Source of the DNA: Nocardia thailandica NBRC 100428
GTDB lineage: Bacteria; Actinomycetota; Actinomycetes; Mycobacteriales; Mycobacteriaceae
Length of the DNA: 52,806 bases
Direction of reading: 5' to 3'
NCBI RefSeq assembly: GCF_000308795.1
Contig: NZ_BAGK01000061.1
Location: forward strand, 1-52,806
The notes beneath the pieces are model-generated. The model searched no databases. It worked only from the letters and a program-made list of their open reading frames with translations, and had not been told where the DNA came from. Below, in pieces: positions 1 through 9,316 of this stretch. The position numbers were made by a program, and so were the translations under genes. Each line of letters starts with the position of its first letter. Position 1 is the stretch's first letter.

Positions 1-268
1 GTTCCACCGCGCTCTCGTGCGCGATGCCGACCTTGCCGCTCGCCAGGTAGCGCAGCCCGCCGTGCACGAGCTTGGAACTCCAGCGGCTGGTGCCGAAGGC
101 CAGGTCGTGCCGCTCCACCAGCACGGTGCGCAGGCCGCGCAGGGTGGCGTCGAGGGCTACGCCGGCGCCGGTCACCCCGCCGCCGATCACCACCAGGTCG
201 ACCCGGGGGTCGTCACCGAGGTCGAGCAGGTCGCGGTCGCGGCGGGCGGCGTTCAGGGCGGATGTCAT
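1..268 (-). CDS. glpD: Glycerol-3-phosphate dehydrogenase, FAD-dependent (N-terminal fragment)
   Basis: This is the first 89 codons of a flavoprotein that runs off the left edge of the window. GlpD oxidises glycerol-3-phosphate to dihydroxyacetone phosphate at the inner face of the membrane and passes electrons to quinone. The fragment shows the N-terminal FAD dinucleotide-binding motif VVIGGGVTGAGVALDA at about residues 27-42. The GlpD signature FGTSRWSSKLVHGGLRYL follows. The ATG at 268 is preceded by GAGGA at a good distance. The gene lies 44 bp downstream of a TetR regulator on the same strand, so the two may be co-transcribed. The order glpD-tetR-flavoprotein-lipid kinase matches the remembered M. 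tuberculosis Rv2249c-Rv2252 region. The family call is firm; the C-terminal part cannot be judged. Confidence 0.9.
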   Translation of the reverse strand, partial: MTSALNAARRDRDLLDLGDDPRVDLVVIGGGVTGAGVALDATLRGLRTVLVERHDLAFGTSRWSSKLVHGGLRYLASGKVGIAHESAVE

Positions 269-312
269 CACGGGGTCCTCGGTGCGGGGCGCGGGGCGCC
301 GGTGGGGGAGCG

Positions 313-912
313 TCACTCCCGGGGGATCAGATAGCCCTCGACCGTGGTGGCCAGCTCGGCGTCGAACTCCGCGCCGGCGAGCAGCTGCTCGATCGTGCCC
401 GCCGACTGCACCGCCGACTGGGTGACCAGCAGCAGCATCGCGGCCAGCTGCTCCGGGTTGCCCGCCCGGATCGACCCGTCGGCCTGGCCCTCGCGGATGC
501 CCGCGGCGAACAGGTCGATCAGGGTGCGCTGGTTGCGGCCGAGGCGGCCGAACACGTAGGTCAACATCAGGTCGGTGTCGGTGCGGAAGATCTTGGCGAA
601 CACCGGGTTCGACCGGATCGCGGCCGCGCCGGCGACGATGCCGCGGGTCAGCCGGTCCCGGGCCGGGCCGGTGGTCGGCATGGTCTCGCCGACGATCTGG
701 CGTAGCTCGCGCACGAGGAGCTCGGCGATGAGGGTCGAGGTGTCGGGCCAGCGCCGGTACACCGTCGGCCTGCTCACGCCCGCGCGCCGGGCGACTTCGG
801 TGAGGGTGGTGCGGCGCACCCCGAACTCGATGACGCAGGCCCGGGTGGCGTCGAGGATCGCCGAGTCGGTCGGCGAGAGTTCGGCGTCCAGGATGGTCGC
901 GAGTTCGGTCAT
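313..912 (-). CDS. TetR/AcrR family transcriptional regulator
   Basis: A 199-residue helix-turn-helix repressor. The DNA-binding segment lies at about residues 34-56 and contains TLTEVARRAGVSRPTVYRRW, a typical TetR recognition helix. The rest is an alpha-helical ligand-binding domain with no recognisable specificity. The ATG at 912 is chosen because it gives the normal family length and a purine-rich ribosome site; the open frame itself extends much further upstream as a shadow of the opposite strand. The gene is divergent from the ADPS-like flavoprotein gene, and the gap contains a long palindrome at 1035-1065. By inference it controls itself, glpD and the flavoprotein/lipid kinase pair. 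It corresponds in position to Rv2250c. Confidence 0.88.
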   Translation of the reverse strand: MTELATILDAELSPTDSAILDATRACVIEFGVRRTTLTEVARRAGVSRPTVYRRWPDTSTLIAELLVRELRQIVGETMPTTGPARDRLTRGIVAGAAAIRSNPVFAKIFRTDTDLMLTYVFGRLGRNQRTLIDLFAAGIREGQADGSIRAGNPEQLAAMLLLVTQSAVQSAGTIEQLLAGAEFDAELATTVEGYLIPRE

Positions 913-1034
913 GTCGGTGTCACCGCCGGGGTCGAGGGTGGCGCCGGGGATGGCGGCGCCACGCGCGTGAGCTGGAAAGGCACAAGGGTATCGAGCGTTC
1001 CAGCGGGTCGGGCCGCACAGCGCGGCCCGGCTGC

Positions 1035-1065
1035 TTACTGCTTGACAATATATGTCAGACTGTAA
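1035..1065. promoter_or_regulatory. Palindromic operator, probable TetR binding site
   Basis: An imperfect 31-bp palindrome centred on 1050 lies between the divergent tetR and flavoprotein genes. The core arms are TGACA (1043-1047) and TGTCA (1053-1057), five bases apart. Outer arms TTAC (1035-1038) and GTAA (1062-1065) sit symmetrically about the same centre. The left core overlaps a perfect TTGACA, and TATATT lies on the minus strand at 1047-1052, so binding would block transcription both ways. Assignment to the neighbouring TetR protein is inference. Confidence 0.7.
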
Positions 1066-1113
1066 CGCATGGTCGAGTCGAACGTCGAGTACTCCGCTGC
1101 CGGGACGGCGCGC

Positions 1114-2691
1114 ATGGTGTGGGACGCCTGGGGCGTGCCCGCCGGGCACAAACCCCTCTCCGACGGCATCCGCGCCCTGCTCACGCAGGTCTTCGGGATC
1201 TCCGGGCAGCCGGTGGCCCGGCGCGAGGAGGGCGAGGTCCCGCTGGTCCCGTCGGCCCTGAGTGAGACCGACCACACCGGGCTCGGCGCGCTCATCGGCC
1301 GCGAACACGTGCGGGTCGGCGACATCGACCGGCTCCGGCACGCCGGCGGCAAGAGCACCCCCGACCTGCTGCGCCGCCGCGCCGACGGCCCCCAGGACGC
1401 GCCCGACGCGGTGCTCTTCCCCGCCGACCACCGCCAGGTGCTCGACGTCCTCGCCTACTGCGCCGCCCACGGCCTCGCGGCCGTCCCCTTCGGCGGCGGG
1501 ACCAGCGTGGTCGGCGGCGTCGACCCGGTGCGCGGCGGCTTCCCGGCGGTGGTCGCCCTCGACCTGCGCCGCCTGGACACCCTCACCGACGTCGACCCCG
1601 TCAGCGGCACCGCCACCCTCGGCGCCGGGCTCACCGGACCGCAGGCCGAGGAGAAGCTGGCCGAACACGGCCTCTCGCTCGGACACTTCCCGCAGAGCTT
1701 CGAGTTCGCCAGCATCGGCGGGTTCGCCGCCACCCGGTCCTCCGGGCAGGCCTCGGCCGGGTACGGCCGCTTCGACGACATGGTCGAACGCGTGCTGGTC
1801 GCGACCCCGCAGGGCACCGTCGACCTGGGCCGCGGGCCCGCCTCGGCCGCCGGGCCCGACCTGCGGCAGCTCTTCGTCGGCTCGGAGGGCACGCTCGGCG
1901 TCATCACCGCGGTCACCGTGCGGGTCCACCCGGTGCCGGACGCGGTCGTCCACGAGGCCTGGTCGTTCCCCGACTTCGCCACGGGCGCCGCCGCGTTGCG
2001 CAGCGTCGTGCAGACCGGCGCCGCGCCCACGGTCCTCCGGCTCTCCGACGAGGCCGAGACCGGCCTGAACCTGGCCCGCACGGCCGAGATCGGCGCGCCG
2101 CCGGTGTCGGGCTGCCTGGCCGTCACCACCTTCGAGGGCACCGTCGCGCACACCGGCGCCCGCATGCGGGAGGCCCGCGACCTGCTCGCCGCCGCGGGCG
2201 GCACCCCGCTCGGCCCGGAACCGGCCCGGCAGTGGGAACACGGCCGCTTCGGCGCCCCCTACCTGCGCGACGCCCTGCTCGACCTCGGCGTGCTGTGCGA
2301 GACCCTGGAAACCGCGACCAGCTGGTCGAACCTGGGCGCCCTCAAGGCCGCGGTCACCACCGCCCTGGTCGACGCCCTCGCCGCGCAGGGCACCCCGCCG
2401 CTGGTCATGTGCCACATCTCGCACACCTATCCGACCGGCGCCTCGCTCTACTTCACCGTCGTGTGCAAGCAGCTCGACGACCCGCTGACCCAGTGGTCGG
2501 CGGCCAAGCGGGCCGCCGGCGACGCCATCACCGGCACCGGCGGCACCATCACCCACCACCACGCGGTCGGCGCGGACCACCGCCCGTGGATGACCGCCGA
2601 GATCGGCGAACTCGGCGTGCGCGTGCTGCGCGCGGTGAAGCGCGAACTCGACCCCACCGGCATCCTCAATCCTGGAAAGCTGGTGCCGTGA
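1114..2691 (+). CDS. FAD-binding oxidase, alkyldihydroxyacetonephosphate synthase (ADPS)-like
   Basis: A flavoprotein of about 525 residues from the vanillyl-alcohol-oxidase/ADPS superfamily. The FAD PP-loop AVPFGGGTSVVGGV is at about residues 122-135. A second FAD element, FASIGGFAATRSSGQAS, follows, and VGSEGTLGVITAVTVRVHP ends the binding domain. The C-terminal cap carries ITHHHAVGADH near residue 480, like the histidine motif of ADPS enzymes, and ends in LDPTGILNPGKL. The start at 1114 is preferred because homologues begin near WDAWG; an upstream ATG at 1069 would add 15 residues and abut the operator. The stop overlaps the lipid kinase start by four bases, implying translational coupling. 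It resembles Rv2251. The true substrate is unknown; ether-lipid synthesis is only suggested by the family. Confidence 0.85.
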   Translation: MVWDAWGVPAGHKPLSDGIRALLTQVFGISGQPVARREEGEVPLVPSALSETDHTGLGALIGREHVRVGDIDRLRHAGGKSTPDLLRRRADGPQDAPDAVLFPADHRQVLDVLAYCAAHGLAAVPFGGGTSVVGGVDPVRGGFPAVVALDLRRLDTLTDVDPVSGTATLGAGLTGPQAEEKLAEHGLSLGHFPQSFEFASIGGFAATRSSGQASAGYGRFDDMVERVLVATPQGTVDLGRGPASAAGPDLRQLFVGSEGTLGVITAVTVRVHPVPDAVVHEAWSFPDFATGAAALRSVVQTGAAPTVLRLSDEAETGLNLARTAEIGAPPVSGCLAVTTFEGTVAHTGARMREARDLLAAAGGTPLGPEPARQWEHGRFGAPYLRDALLDLGVLCETLETATSWSNLGALKAAVTTALVDALAAQGTPPLVMCHISHTYPTGASLYFTVVCKQLDDPLTQWSAAKRAAGDAITGTGGTITHHHAVGADHRPWMTAEIGELGVRVLRAVKRELDPTGILNPGKLVP

Positions 2692-3647
2692 GCAGTGATC
2701 CGGCCGCATCGGCGCGGCACGTCCTCGTCGTGACCAACCCGCACTCGGGTGCGGGCAAGGGGCACGACGTGTCCGCGGTCGTGCGGGCCCGCTGCGCCGC
2801 GCGGGGCGTGGCGGTCGCCGAGGTGCGCGCGCCGAACGCCGCCGAGTCCGCGCGGCTGGTGCGGGCGGCGATCGCCGACCCGGCGGCCCGGCCGGACGCG
2901 GTGGTCTGCGTCGGCGGCGACGGCCTGATGCACGTGCTGCTCGGCGCGCTCGCGGGGACGGGTGTCCCGCTGGGTCTGGTGCCCGCGGGCACCGGCAACG
3001 ACCTGGCCCGTGAGCTGGGCGTCCCCACCGGCGACCCGGCGGCCGCGGTGGACGTCGTCCTGGACGGCCGCACGGCGGTCATGGACCTGGGCCGCCTCGC
3101 AGGCGCCGAGCCGCGCTGGTTCGCCACGGTCGCGGGCGCCGGCTTCGACGCGCGGGTCACCCTGCGCGCCAACCGGATGCGCCGCCCGCGTGGCCCGCTG
3201 CGCTACACCTTCGCGGCGGTCGCGGAGATCCTGGGCGGGCACACCCTGCCGTTCGAGATCGAGCTCGACGGCCTCGCGCCGGGCGCGCTGGACAATCCGG
3301 CGGGCGAGCGGGCCACGATCCGGACCGAGGCGGTCATGACGCCCATCGGCAACACCCGTACCTACGGCGGCGGCATGCTCATCTGCCCCGACGCGGTCGC
3401 CGACGACGGCTATCTCGACCTCACCGTGGTCGGGGCCGTGTCCCGGCTGAGCCTGGCCCGCCTGCTGCCCGCGCTGTCCGCGGGCAGACGCATCGACCAT
3501 CCCGCCACCCGCCGCTACCGTGCCCGGCGCATCACGGTCTCCGCGCCGGGCGGTCTCGCCACCGCCGACGGCGAGGACATGGGTGCCCTGCCGGTCACCG
3601 CCGAGGTCGTGCCCGGCGCGCTGACGGTCCTGGTGCCCCGCCGCTGA
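2688..3647 (+). CDS. Diacylglycerol kinase family lipid kinase
   Basis: A 319-residue protein of the DAGK catalytic-domain family, which transfers the ATP gamma-phosphate to diacylglycerol or a related lipid alcohol. The N-terminus has TNPHSGAGKG, the nucleotide-binding loop VCVGGDGLMHVLLGAL lies near residue 75, and PAGTGNDLARELG follows; these are the canonical family motifs. The C-terminal sandwich ends with GEDMGALPVTAEVVPGAL, where the conserved acidic residues sit. Translation starts at GTG 2688, which overlaps the TGA of the flavoprotein gene, with GGAAAG just upstream. It matches Rv2252, described as a diacylglycerol kinase linked to phosphatidylinositol mannoside supply. The coupling suggests that the flavoprotein and kinase act on the same glycerolipid pool. 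Confidence 0.9.
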   Translation: MSSDPAASARHVLVVTNPHSGAGKGHDVSAVVRARCAARGVAVAEVRAPNAAESARLVRAAIADPAARPDAVVCVGGDGLMHVLLGALAGTGVPLGLVPAGTGNDLARELGVPTGDPAAAVDVVLDGRTAVMDLGRLAGAEPRWFATVAGAGFDARVTLRANRMRRPRGPLRYTFAAVAEILGGHTLPFEIELDGLAPGALDNPAGERATIRTEAVMTPIGNTRTYGGGMLICPDAVADDGYLDLTVVGAVSRLSLARLLPALSAGRRIDHPATRRYRARRITVSAPGGLATADGEDMGALPVTAEVVPGALTVLVPRR

Positions 3648-3684
3648 CGACGGGGTCCGGCCGCGCCCCCCGCGACCCGGTTCT

Positions 3685-4398
3685 CTAAGCGCCGGTCGCG
3701 GCTCCGTCCGCCGGCGAGGGGTGGAAGGCGAAGCGCCGCAGGCGGTCGAGCGCGGGGCGGTCGACGATCACGACCGACGCCGCGCCGAGCAGTTCGGGCC
3801 CCGCGATCGCGGCTCGGTCGCGGGCGCCGAGGTCGCGCATGAGCCGTTCCCAGCGGCGGCAGTGGCCGAGGAAGGCCAGGCCGTTGACCCGGCGTCCGCG
3901 CGCGTGCTGCCCGGTCCGCGCCTGTTCGGCGGGGACGTCGATCAGCACCATGTGCACCGGGCGCCCGCCGTGGCGCGCCCAGCCGGTGATCAGCCGCCTG
4001 CTCCAGCCGAAGGTCGCGCAGTCGTGCAGCGCCACCGGGCCGGGCTCGGTGCGCAGGGCGGTGCGCAGGGCGCGGTAGTGCGCCACGTGGACGACCGGCC
4101 GCCACAGCGGGTACGGCAGCCTGCCGAGCCGGTGCCGCAAGCGGTTTCGCGCCTGATGGGAGTCCAGGACCAGGGCGGTGGCCGCCACCGGCGCCTCGGC
4201 GTCGGCGCGGACGCCGAAGAAGCGCTGGAGCGCGGTGCTCTTGCCCGCGCCGGGCACACCCGCGAACACCACGACCGCGGCGGCGGGGTAGCGCAGCCCG
4301 GTGACCTCGTCGCCGCGCAGGTCGAGCACGGCGGCCGGGGCGATGATCTTTCCCGCCGGAGGGTCGGGGAAGTGGACGGCGTCGAGCGGGGGAGTCAC
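3685..4398 (-). CDS. AAA family ATPase / P-loop kinase-like protein
   Basis: A protein of about 237 residues with a clear Walker A motif, GVPGAGKST (about residues 47-55), after a beta strand. It carries a short lid-like basic region and the strand VHMVLIDVPAEQARTGQ typical of small nucleoside- or zeta-toxin-like kinases. No substrate motif identifies a reaction. The GTG at 4398 is chosen because the downstream frame shows normal codon use; an in-frame ATG at 4530 would add 44 residues of poorly conserved look. The gene converges on the lipid kinase gene and is divergent from valS. Regulation would have to come from the comparatively AT-richer stretch 4400-4560. Confidence 0.7.
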   Translation of the reverse strand: MTPPLDAVHFPDPPAGKIIAPAAVLDLRGDEVTGLRYPAAAVVVFAGVPGAGKSTALQRFFGVRADAEAPVAATALVLDSHQARNRLRHRLGRLPYPLWRPVVHVAHYRALRTALRTEPGPVALHDCATFGWSRRLITGWARHGGRPVHMVLIDVPAEQARTGQHARGRRVNGLAFLGHCRRWERLMRDLGARDRAAIAGPELLGAASVVIVDRPALDRLRRFAFHPSPADGAATGA

Positions 4399-4594
4399 CC
4401 TTCCCAGAATCCGTGAATTCGGGCATAACGGCAATAAGGGATTCCCCTGATTTCCCGGGGAGGTGCTGGGGCACAAGAGGATTCGGCGTGTCGGGTGCGT
4501 GTCGTCCGCCGGCACTGTGGCGTGGCCCACGGAATCTGAGAATTGCTTGTGGATTCCGGGTCGACCGCCGTTCGGGCGGTAGGATCACAGGTGT

Positions 4595-4637
4595 AGGCGG
4601 AAGCTTCGGTGTCCCTCATCCACCGAAGCTTCCGCCT
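4595..4637 (+). promoter_or_regulatory. Perfect 17-bp hairpin in the valS upstream region
   Basis: Arms at 4595-4611 and 4621-4637 pair perfectly with a nine-base loop and are followed by CCTTCGTTTCTCC. A smaller ACCGCC/GGCGGT hairpin lies at 4564-4580. TAGGAT at 4580-4585 could act as a -10 box giving a transcript that begins at the hairpin. The element lies between divergent genes, so it is not an end-of-gene terminator for either. It may be an attenuator or a short RNA. The rest of the 4399-4708 gap holds no reading frame of coding quality. Confidence 0.55.
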
Positions 4638-4672
4638 CCTTCGTTTCTCCGGCCACACCCACGCAGGGGTGA

Positions 4673-4702
4673 TTCGGACGGGTCGGCGCCGCCGCCTAGA
4701 AT
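4673..4702 (+). promoter_or_regulatory. valS promoter, leaderless type
   Basis: TTCGGA (4673-4678) and TAGAAT (4697-4702) are 18 bp apart, with TAGAAT six bases before the GTG of valS. Transcription would start at or next to the first base of the start codon, and there is no ribosome site before it. Confidence 0.6.
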
Positions 4703-4708
4703 CGTCGC

Positions 4709-7390
4709 GTGACCAGCGGAGCCCCAGACAACTCGCGTAATCGTGCCGATGCCCTGCCCAAGAACTGGAACCCCGGTGAGGTAGAGGCCGACCTGTACGA
4801 GGGCTGGGTAGCGGCCGGTTACTTCACCGCCGACGCCTCCTCGGACAAGCCGCCGTACTCGATCGTGCTGCCCCCGCCGAACGTCACCGGCACCCTGCAC
4901 ATGGGCCACGCCCTCGACCACACCCTGATGGACCTGCTGACCCGCCGCAAGCGCATGCAGGGCTACGAGGTGCTGTGGCTGCCCGGCATGGACCACGCGG
5001 GCATCGCCACCCAGACCGTGGTGGAGAAGCAGCTCGCCGTCGACGGCAAGACCAAAGAGGACTTCGGCCGCGAGCTGTTCATCGACAAGGTCTGGGACTG
5101 GAAGCGCGAGAGCGGCGGCGCCATCCAGGGCCAGATGCGCCGCCTCGGCGACGGCGTCGACTGGAGCCGCGACCGCTTCACCATGGACGAGGGCCTCTCG
5201 CGCGCGGTGCAGACCATCTTCAAGCGCCTCTACGACGCGGGCCTGATCTACCGCGCCGAACGCCTGGTCAACTGGTCGCCGGTGCTGCAGACCGGCATCT
5301 CCGACCTCGAGGTGGACTACAAGGAGGTCGACGGCGAACTCGTCAGCCTGCGCTACGGCTCGCTCGACGACGACGAACCGCACGTCATCGTGGCCACCAC
5401 CCGCGTGGAGACCATGCTCGGCGACACCGCGGTCGCGGTGCACCCCGAGGACGAGCGGTACGCGAAGCTCATCGGCTCGACGGTGTACCACCCGATCACG
5501 GGCCGCCAGATCCCGATCGTCGCCGACGACTACGTCGACCCGGAGTTCGGCACCGGCGCGGTGAAGATCACCCCCGCGCACGACCCCAACGACTTCGAGC
5601 TCGGCCTGCGCCACGGCCTGCCCATGCCGACCATCATGGACAAGACCGGCAAGATCGCCGACAGCGGAACCGAATTCGACGGCATGGACCGGTTCGAGGC
5701 CCGCGTCAAGATCCGCGAGCGGCTCGAGGCCGAAGGCCGCGTCGTCGGCCGCAAGCACCCCTACAAGCACCAGGTCGGCCACTCCGAGCGCTCCGGCGAG
5801 CCGATCGAGCCGCGCCTGTCCATGCAGTGGTGGGTCAAGGTCGAGGCCCTGGCCAAGGCCGCGGGCGACGCCGTGCGCCACGGCGACGTCGTCATCCACC
5901 CGCCGAGCCAGGAACCGCGCTGGTTCGACTGGGTCGACAACATGCACGACTGGACCATCTCGCGTCAGCTGTGGTGGGGCCACCGCATCCCGATCTGGTA
6001 CGGCCCCGAGGGCGAGGTCGTCTGCGTCGGCCCCGACGAGACCGCGCCCGAGGGCTACGTGCAGGACCCCGACGTGCTCGACACGTGGTTCTCCTCCGGC
6101 CTGTGGCCCTTCTCGACCATGGGCTGGCCCGACGCTACCGACGAGCTGGCCAAGTTCTATCCGACCAGCGTCCTGGTCACCGGCTACGACATCCTGTTCT
6201 TCTGGGTCGCCCGGATGATGATGTTCGGCATGTACGTCTCCGACGACCCGGCCATCGCCGCCGGGAAGCCGGCCGCCGACCCGCAGGTGCCCTTCCGCGA
6301 CGTCTTCCTGCACGGCCTGATCCGCGACGAGCACGGCAAGAAGATGTCGAAGTCGCGCGGCAACGGCATCGACCCCCTCGACTGGATCGAGTCCTACGGC
6401 GCGGACGCGCTGCGGTTCACCCTGGCCCGCGGCGCGCAGCCCGGCGGCGACCTCTCGGTCGGCGAATCGCACGCGCTTGCCTCCCGCAGCTTCGTCACCA
6501 AGCTGTTCAACGCGACCAGGTTCGCGCTCATGAACGGCGCGCACACCGGCGAGCTGCCCGCCCGGGAGCGGCTCACCGACACCGACCGCTGGATCCTGGA
6601 CCGCCTGGACGCGGTGCGCGCCGAGGTCGACGCCGCCTACGACAACTACGAGTTCGGCAAGGGCTGCGAGGCGCTCTACCACTTCGCCTGGGACGAGCTC
6701 TGCGACTGGTACCTCGAGTTGTCGAAGGTGCAGTTCGCCGACTCGCCGGAGCGTGCGGAGTCGACCCGGCTCGTGCTCGGCCACGTCCTCGACGCCGTGC
6801 TGCGCCTGCTGCACCCGGCGATCCCGTTCGTCACCGAGTCGCTGTGGAAGGCGCTCACCGGGGGCGAGTCGGTGGTGATCGCGTCCTGGCCCGCCGCCTC
6901 GGGCGTGCCCGCCGACGAGACCGCCGCGCGCCGCATCGCCGACACCCAGCGCCTGATCACCGAGATCCGCCGCTTCCGCAGCGACCAGGGCCTGGCCGAC
7001 AAGCAGAAGGTCGCCGCCCGGCTGGTCGGCCTCGACGGCGCCGACCTCGCCGGTTTCGCCGCGCCCGTCGCCAACCTGGCCCGCCTCACCGAGCCCGGCG
7101 ACGACTTCGCCGCCACCGCCGAGGTGGAGGTGCGCCTGTCGAACGCCACGGTCACCGTCCAGCTCGACACGTCCGGCGCGATCGACCTCGACGCCGAACG
7201 CCGCCGCCTGGAGAAGGACCTGGCCACCGCGCGCAAGGAGCTCGACCAGACCACCGCCAAGCTCGGCAACGAGGCCTTCCTCGCCAAGGCGCCGCAGCCG
7301 GTGGTCGACAAGATCACCGGGCGGCGCGACGTCGCCGCCGCGGAGGTCGAGCGGATCACCGCCCGCCTGGCGGAGCTGAGCGGCAAGTGA
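4709..7390 (+). CDS. valS: Valyl-tRNA synthetase
   Basis: Charges tRNA-Val with valine; 893 residues, class Ia aminoacyl-tRNA synthetase, cytoplasmic. The N-terminal catalytic core has [18 protein letters not shown], with the HIGH-type HMGHA signature near residue 64. The editing domain follows, then the KMSKS signature near residue 545 ([15 protein letters not shown]). The anticodon-binding domain ends in the ValS-specific C-terminal coiled coil (about residues 830-893, rich in E, K and R with LEKDL, ARKEL and ITARLAEL). Length and motif order are complete, so the gene is intact. GTG 4709 follows a -10 box directly. The stop overlaps folC by four bases, so valS, folC and the DUF4233 gene form one operon, as in mycobacteria. 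Confidence 0.98.
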   Translation: MTSGAPDNSRNRADALPKNWNPGEVEADLYEGWVAAGYFTADASSDKPPYSIVLPPPNVTGTLHMGHALDHTLMDLLTRRKRMQGYEVLWLPGMDHAGIATQTVVEKQLAVDGKTKEDFGRELFIDKVWDWKRESGGAIQGQMRRLGDGVDWSRDRFTMDEGLSRAVQTIFKRLYDAGLIYRAERLVNWSPVLQTGISDLEVDYKEVDGELVSLRYGSLDDDEPHVIVATTRVETMLGDTAVAVHPEDERYAKLIGSTVYHPITGRQIPIVADDYVDPEFGTGAVKITPAHDPNDFELGLRHGLPMPTIMDKTGKIADSGTEFDGMDRFEARVKIRERLEAEGRVVGRKHPYKHQVGHSERSGEPIEPRLSMQWWVKVEALAKAAGDAVRHGDVVIHPPSQEPRWFDWVDNMHDWTISRQLWWGHRIPIWYGPEGEVVCVGPDETAPEGYVQDPDVLDTWFSSGLWPFSTMGWPDATDELAKFYPTSVLVTGYDILFFWVARMMMFGMYVSDDPAIAAGKPAADPQVPFRDVFLHGLIRDEHGKKMSKSRGNGIDPLDWIESYGADALRFTLARGAQPGGDLSVGESHALASRSFVTKLFNATRFALMNGAHTGELPARERLTDTDRWILDRLDAVRAEVDAAYDNYEFGKGCEALYHFAWDELCDWYLELSKVQFADSPERAESTRLVLGHVLDAVLRLLHPAIPFVTESLWKALTGGESVVIASWPAASGVPADETAARRIADTQRLITEIRRFRSDQGLADKQKVAARLVGLDGADLAGFAAPVANLARLTEPGDDFAATAEVEVRLSNATVTVQLDTSGAIDLDAERRRLEKDLATARKELDQTTAKLGNEAFLAKAPQPVVDKITGRRDVAAAEVERITARLAELSGK

Positions 7391-8847
7391 ACAACGCCGA
7401 GCCGGAACCGCAGTACGGCGGGACCGACCGGGCCGCGGCCCGGCTCGGCTCGGGTCCGTCCCCGGTCGAGCTGGCCGAGCTCGCGCTCGTCGAGGCCGAA
7501 CTCGACAAGCGCTGGCCCGAGACCAAGATCGAGCCCTCGCTGACCCGCATCGCGACCCTGATGGACCTGCTCGGCTCGCCGCAGCGCAACTACCCGGCCA
7601 TCCACGTCGCGGGCACCAACGGCAAGACCTCGGTCACCCGCATGATCGACGCCCTGCTCACCGCCCTGCACCGGCGCACCGGTCGCATCACCAGCCCGCA
7701 CCTGCAGCTGGCGACCGAGCGCATCAGCATCGACAACGCCCCGATCACCCCGGCCCGCTACGTGGAGACCTGGCACGAGATCGAGCCGTTCGTGCAGATG
7801 ATCGACGCGCAGTCCGAGGCGGCGGGCGGACCGGCCATGAGCAAGTTCGAGGTGCTCACCGGCATGGCCTACGCGGCCTTCGCCGAGGCGCCGGTCGACG
7901 TCGCGGTGGTCGAGACCGGGATGGGCGGCACCTGGGACGCCACCAACGTCATCGACGGGCAGGTCGCGGTCATCACCCCGATCGGCCTCGATCACATGGA
8001 CTACCTCGGCCCCGACCTCGCCTCCATCGCCGCGGAGAAGGCCGGGATCATCAAGAAGGCCCCGGAGTCGCTCGTCCCCACCGACACGGTCGCGATCATC
8101 GCCCAGCAGGAGCCCGAGGTCATGGACGTGCTGCTGCGCCGGGCCGTGGAGGCCGACGCGGCGGTCGCGCGCGAGGGTTCGGAGTTCCGGCTGGTCGAGC
8201 GGCAGGTCGCCGTCGGCGGTCAGCTGGTCACCCTGCAGGGGCTCGGCGGCGTGTACGACGAGATCTTCCTGCCGCTGCACGGCGAGCACCAGGCCCGCAA
8301 CGCGGCGCTGGCGCTGGCCGCGGTGGAGGCGTTCTTCGGCGCGGGCGCCGAACGGCAGCTCGACCTCGACGCGGTGCGCGCCGGGTTCGCGGGCGTCGCG
8401 AGCCCCGGCCGCATGGAACGGATGCGCAACGCGCCGACCATCTTCATCGACGCCGCCCACAACCCCGCGGGCGCCCGGGCCCTCGCCGCCACCCTCACCG
8501 GCGAGTTCGACTTCCGCAAACTCGTCGGCGTCGTCGCCGTGCTCGGCGACAAGGACGCGGGCGGCATCCTCGACGCCCTGGAGCCGGTGTTCGACGAGAT
8601 CGTGGTCACCACCAACGGCTCGCCCCGCGCCCTCGACGTCGACAGCCTCGCGAACCTCGCCGTCCAGCGGTTCGGCGACGAACGCGTCGTCACCGCCGAG
8701 ACCCTGCCCGACGCGCTCGAGACGGCCATCGCGCTGGCCGAGGAGTCCGGCGACGACGGCGACATCTCCGGCGCGGGCGTGGTGATCACGGGGTCCGTGG
8801 TGACCGCGGGCGCCGCGCGCGCCCTGTTCGGAAAGGACCCCGCATGA
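7387..8847 (+). CDS. folC: Dihydrofolate synthase / folylpolyglutamate synthase
   Basis: A 486-residue Mur-ligase-family enzyme that adds glutamate to dihydropteroate and to folates. The P-loop [16 protein letters not shown] is at about residues 73-88. The folate-binding stretch [12 protein letters not shown] follows, then the ATP/Mg motif [38 protein letters not shown] carries the family signature around the carbamylated-lysine region. The C-terminal domain has [16 protein letters not shown]. Translation starts at a GTG that overlaps the valS stop by four bases and is probably coupled. The downstream DUF4233 gene again overlaps by four bases. The N-terminus carries about 45 extra residues before the conserved SLTRI segment, a common feature in actinomycetes. 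Confidence 0.95.
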   Translation: MNNAEPEPQYGGTDRAAARLGSGPSPVELAELALVEAELDKRWPETKIEPSLTRIATLMDLLGSPQRNYPAIHVAGTNGKTSVTRMIDALLTALHRRTGRITSPHLQLATERISIDNAPITPARYVETWHEIEPFVQMIDAQSEAAGGPAMSKFEVLTGMAYAAFAEAPVDVAVVETGMGGTWDATNVIDGQVAVITPIGLDHMDYLGPDLASIAAEKAGIIKKAPESLVPTDTVAIIAQQEPEVMDVLLRRAVEADAAVAREGSEFRLVERQVAVGGQLVTLQGLGGVYDEIFLPLHGEHQARNAALALAAVEAFFGAGAERQLDLDAVRAGFAGVASPGRMERMRNAPTIFIDAAHNPAGARALAATLTGEFDFRKLVGVVAVLGDKDAGGILDALEPVFDEIVVTTNGSPRALDVDSLANLAVQRFGDERVVTAETLPDALETAIALAEESGDDGDISGAGVVITGSVVTAGAARALFGKDPA

Positions 8848-9257
8848 CCGGGCAACGCGACGACGCGCCGGAGACCCCGCCGCCGGCGAACGATCCGTGG
8901 AAGGGGTTCCGCGGTGTCATGGCGGGCACCCTGATCCTGGAGGGGATCGTCGTCCTGCTCGCGCTGCCCGTCATCGCGGCGGTCGGCGGGGGCGTCACCT
9001 GGTTCTCGGGCACCTACATCGTCGTCGTGGCGGTGCTGATGTTCCTCGGCGCCGGTGTGCAGGGCAAACCCTGGGCCATCGGCTTCAACCTCGCGCTGCA
9101 GGTACCGGTCCTGATCGGCACCGTCTTCCACATCTCGATCGGCGTGATCGGGCTGCTGTTCGTCGCGGTGTGGGCCTTCATCCTGCTGCTGCGGATGGAT
9201 GTCCAGCGCCGGATGGACGCGGGACTGCTGCCGAGCCAGCGCATGAAGCGGACCTAG
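8844..9257 (+). CDS. DUF4233 integral membrane protein
   Basis: A 137-residue protein with four predicted transmembrane stretches: about residues 24-47, 52-72, 78-97 and 100-115 (for example [20 protein letters not shown] and [16 protein letters not shown]). A soluble N-terminal tail with [18 protein letters not shown] comes first. It matches the DUF4233 family, which in actinobacteria sits directly behind folC (Rv2446c in M. tuberculosis). The ATG overlaps the folC TGA in an ATGA junction. No function is established for the family. It is the last gene of the valS-folC operon; ndk downstream has its own promoter. Confidence 0.88.
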   Translation: MTGQRDDAPETPPPANDPWKGFRGVMAGTLILEGIVVLLALPVIAAVGGGVTWFSGTYIVVVAVLMFLGAGVQGKPWAIGFNLALQVPVLIGTVFHISIGVIGLLFVAVWAFILLLRMDVQRRMDAGLLPSQRMKRT

Positions 9258-9303
9258 TTTCCGGCGGCCGAGGGCCCGGTCGGCGCGGTGGCGAAGCCGC
9301 CGC

Positions 9304-9309
9304 TAATGT
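9304..9309 (+). promoter_or_regulatory. ndk -10 box
   Basis: TAATGT lies seven bases before the GTG of ndk, with no purine-rich ribosome site between, which again suggests a leaderless mRNA. An imperfect GC-rich inverted repeat (about 9285-9304) sits just upstream. Confidence 0.5.
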
Positions 9310-9316
9310 TACGGCC

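Noticed and set aside
913..2709. Long minus-strand reading frame upstream of the TetR gene
   Set aside because: It is the antisense shadow of the ADPS-like flavoprotein gene; only the last 199 codons (TetR) have a real product.
4399..4708. T-box riboswitch for valS
   Set aside because: No T-box sequence or specifier-loop arrangement was found, and the probable valS transcript is leaderless.
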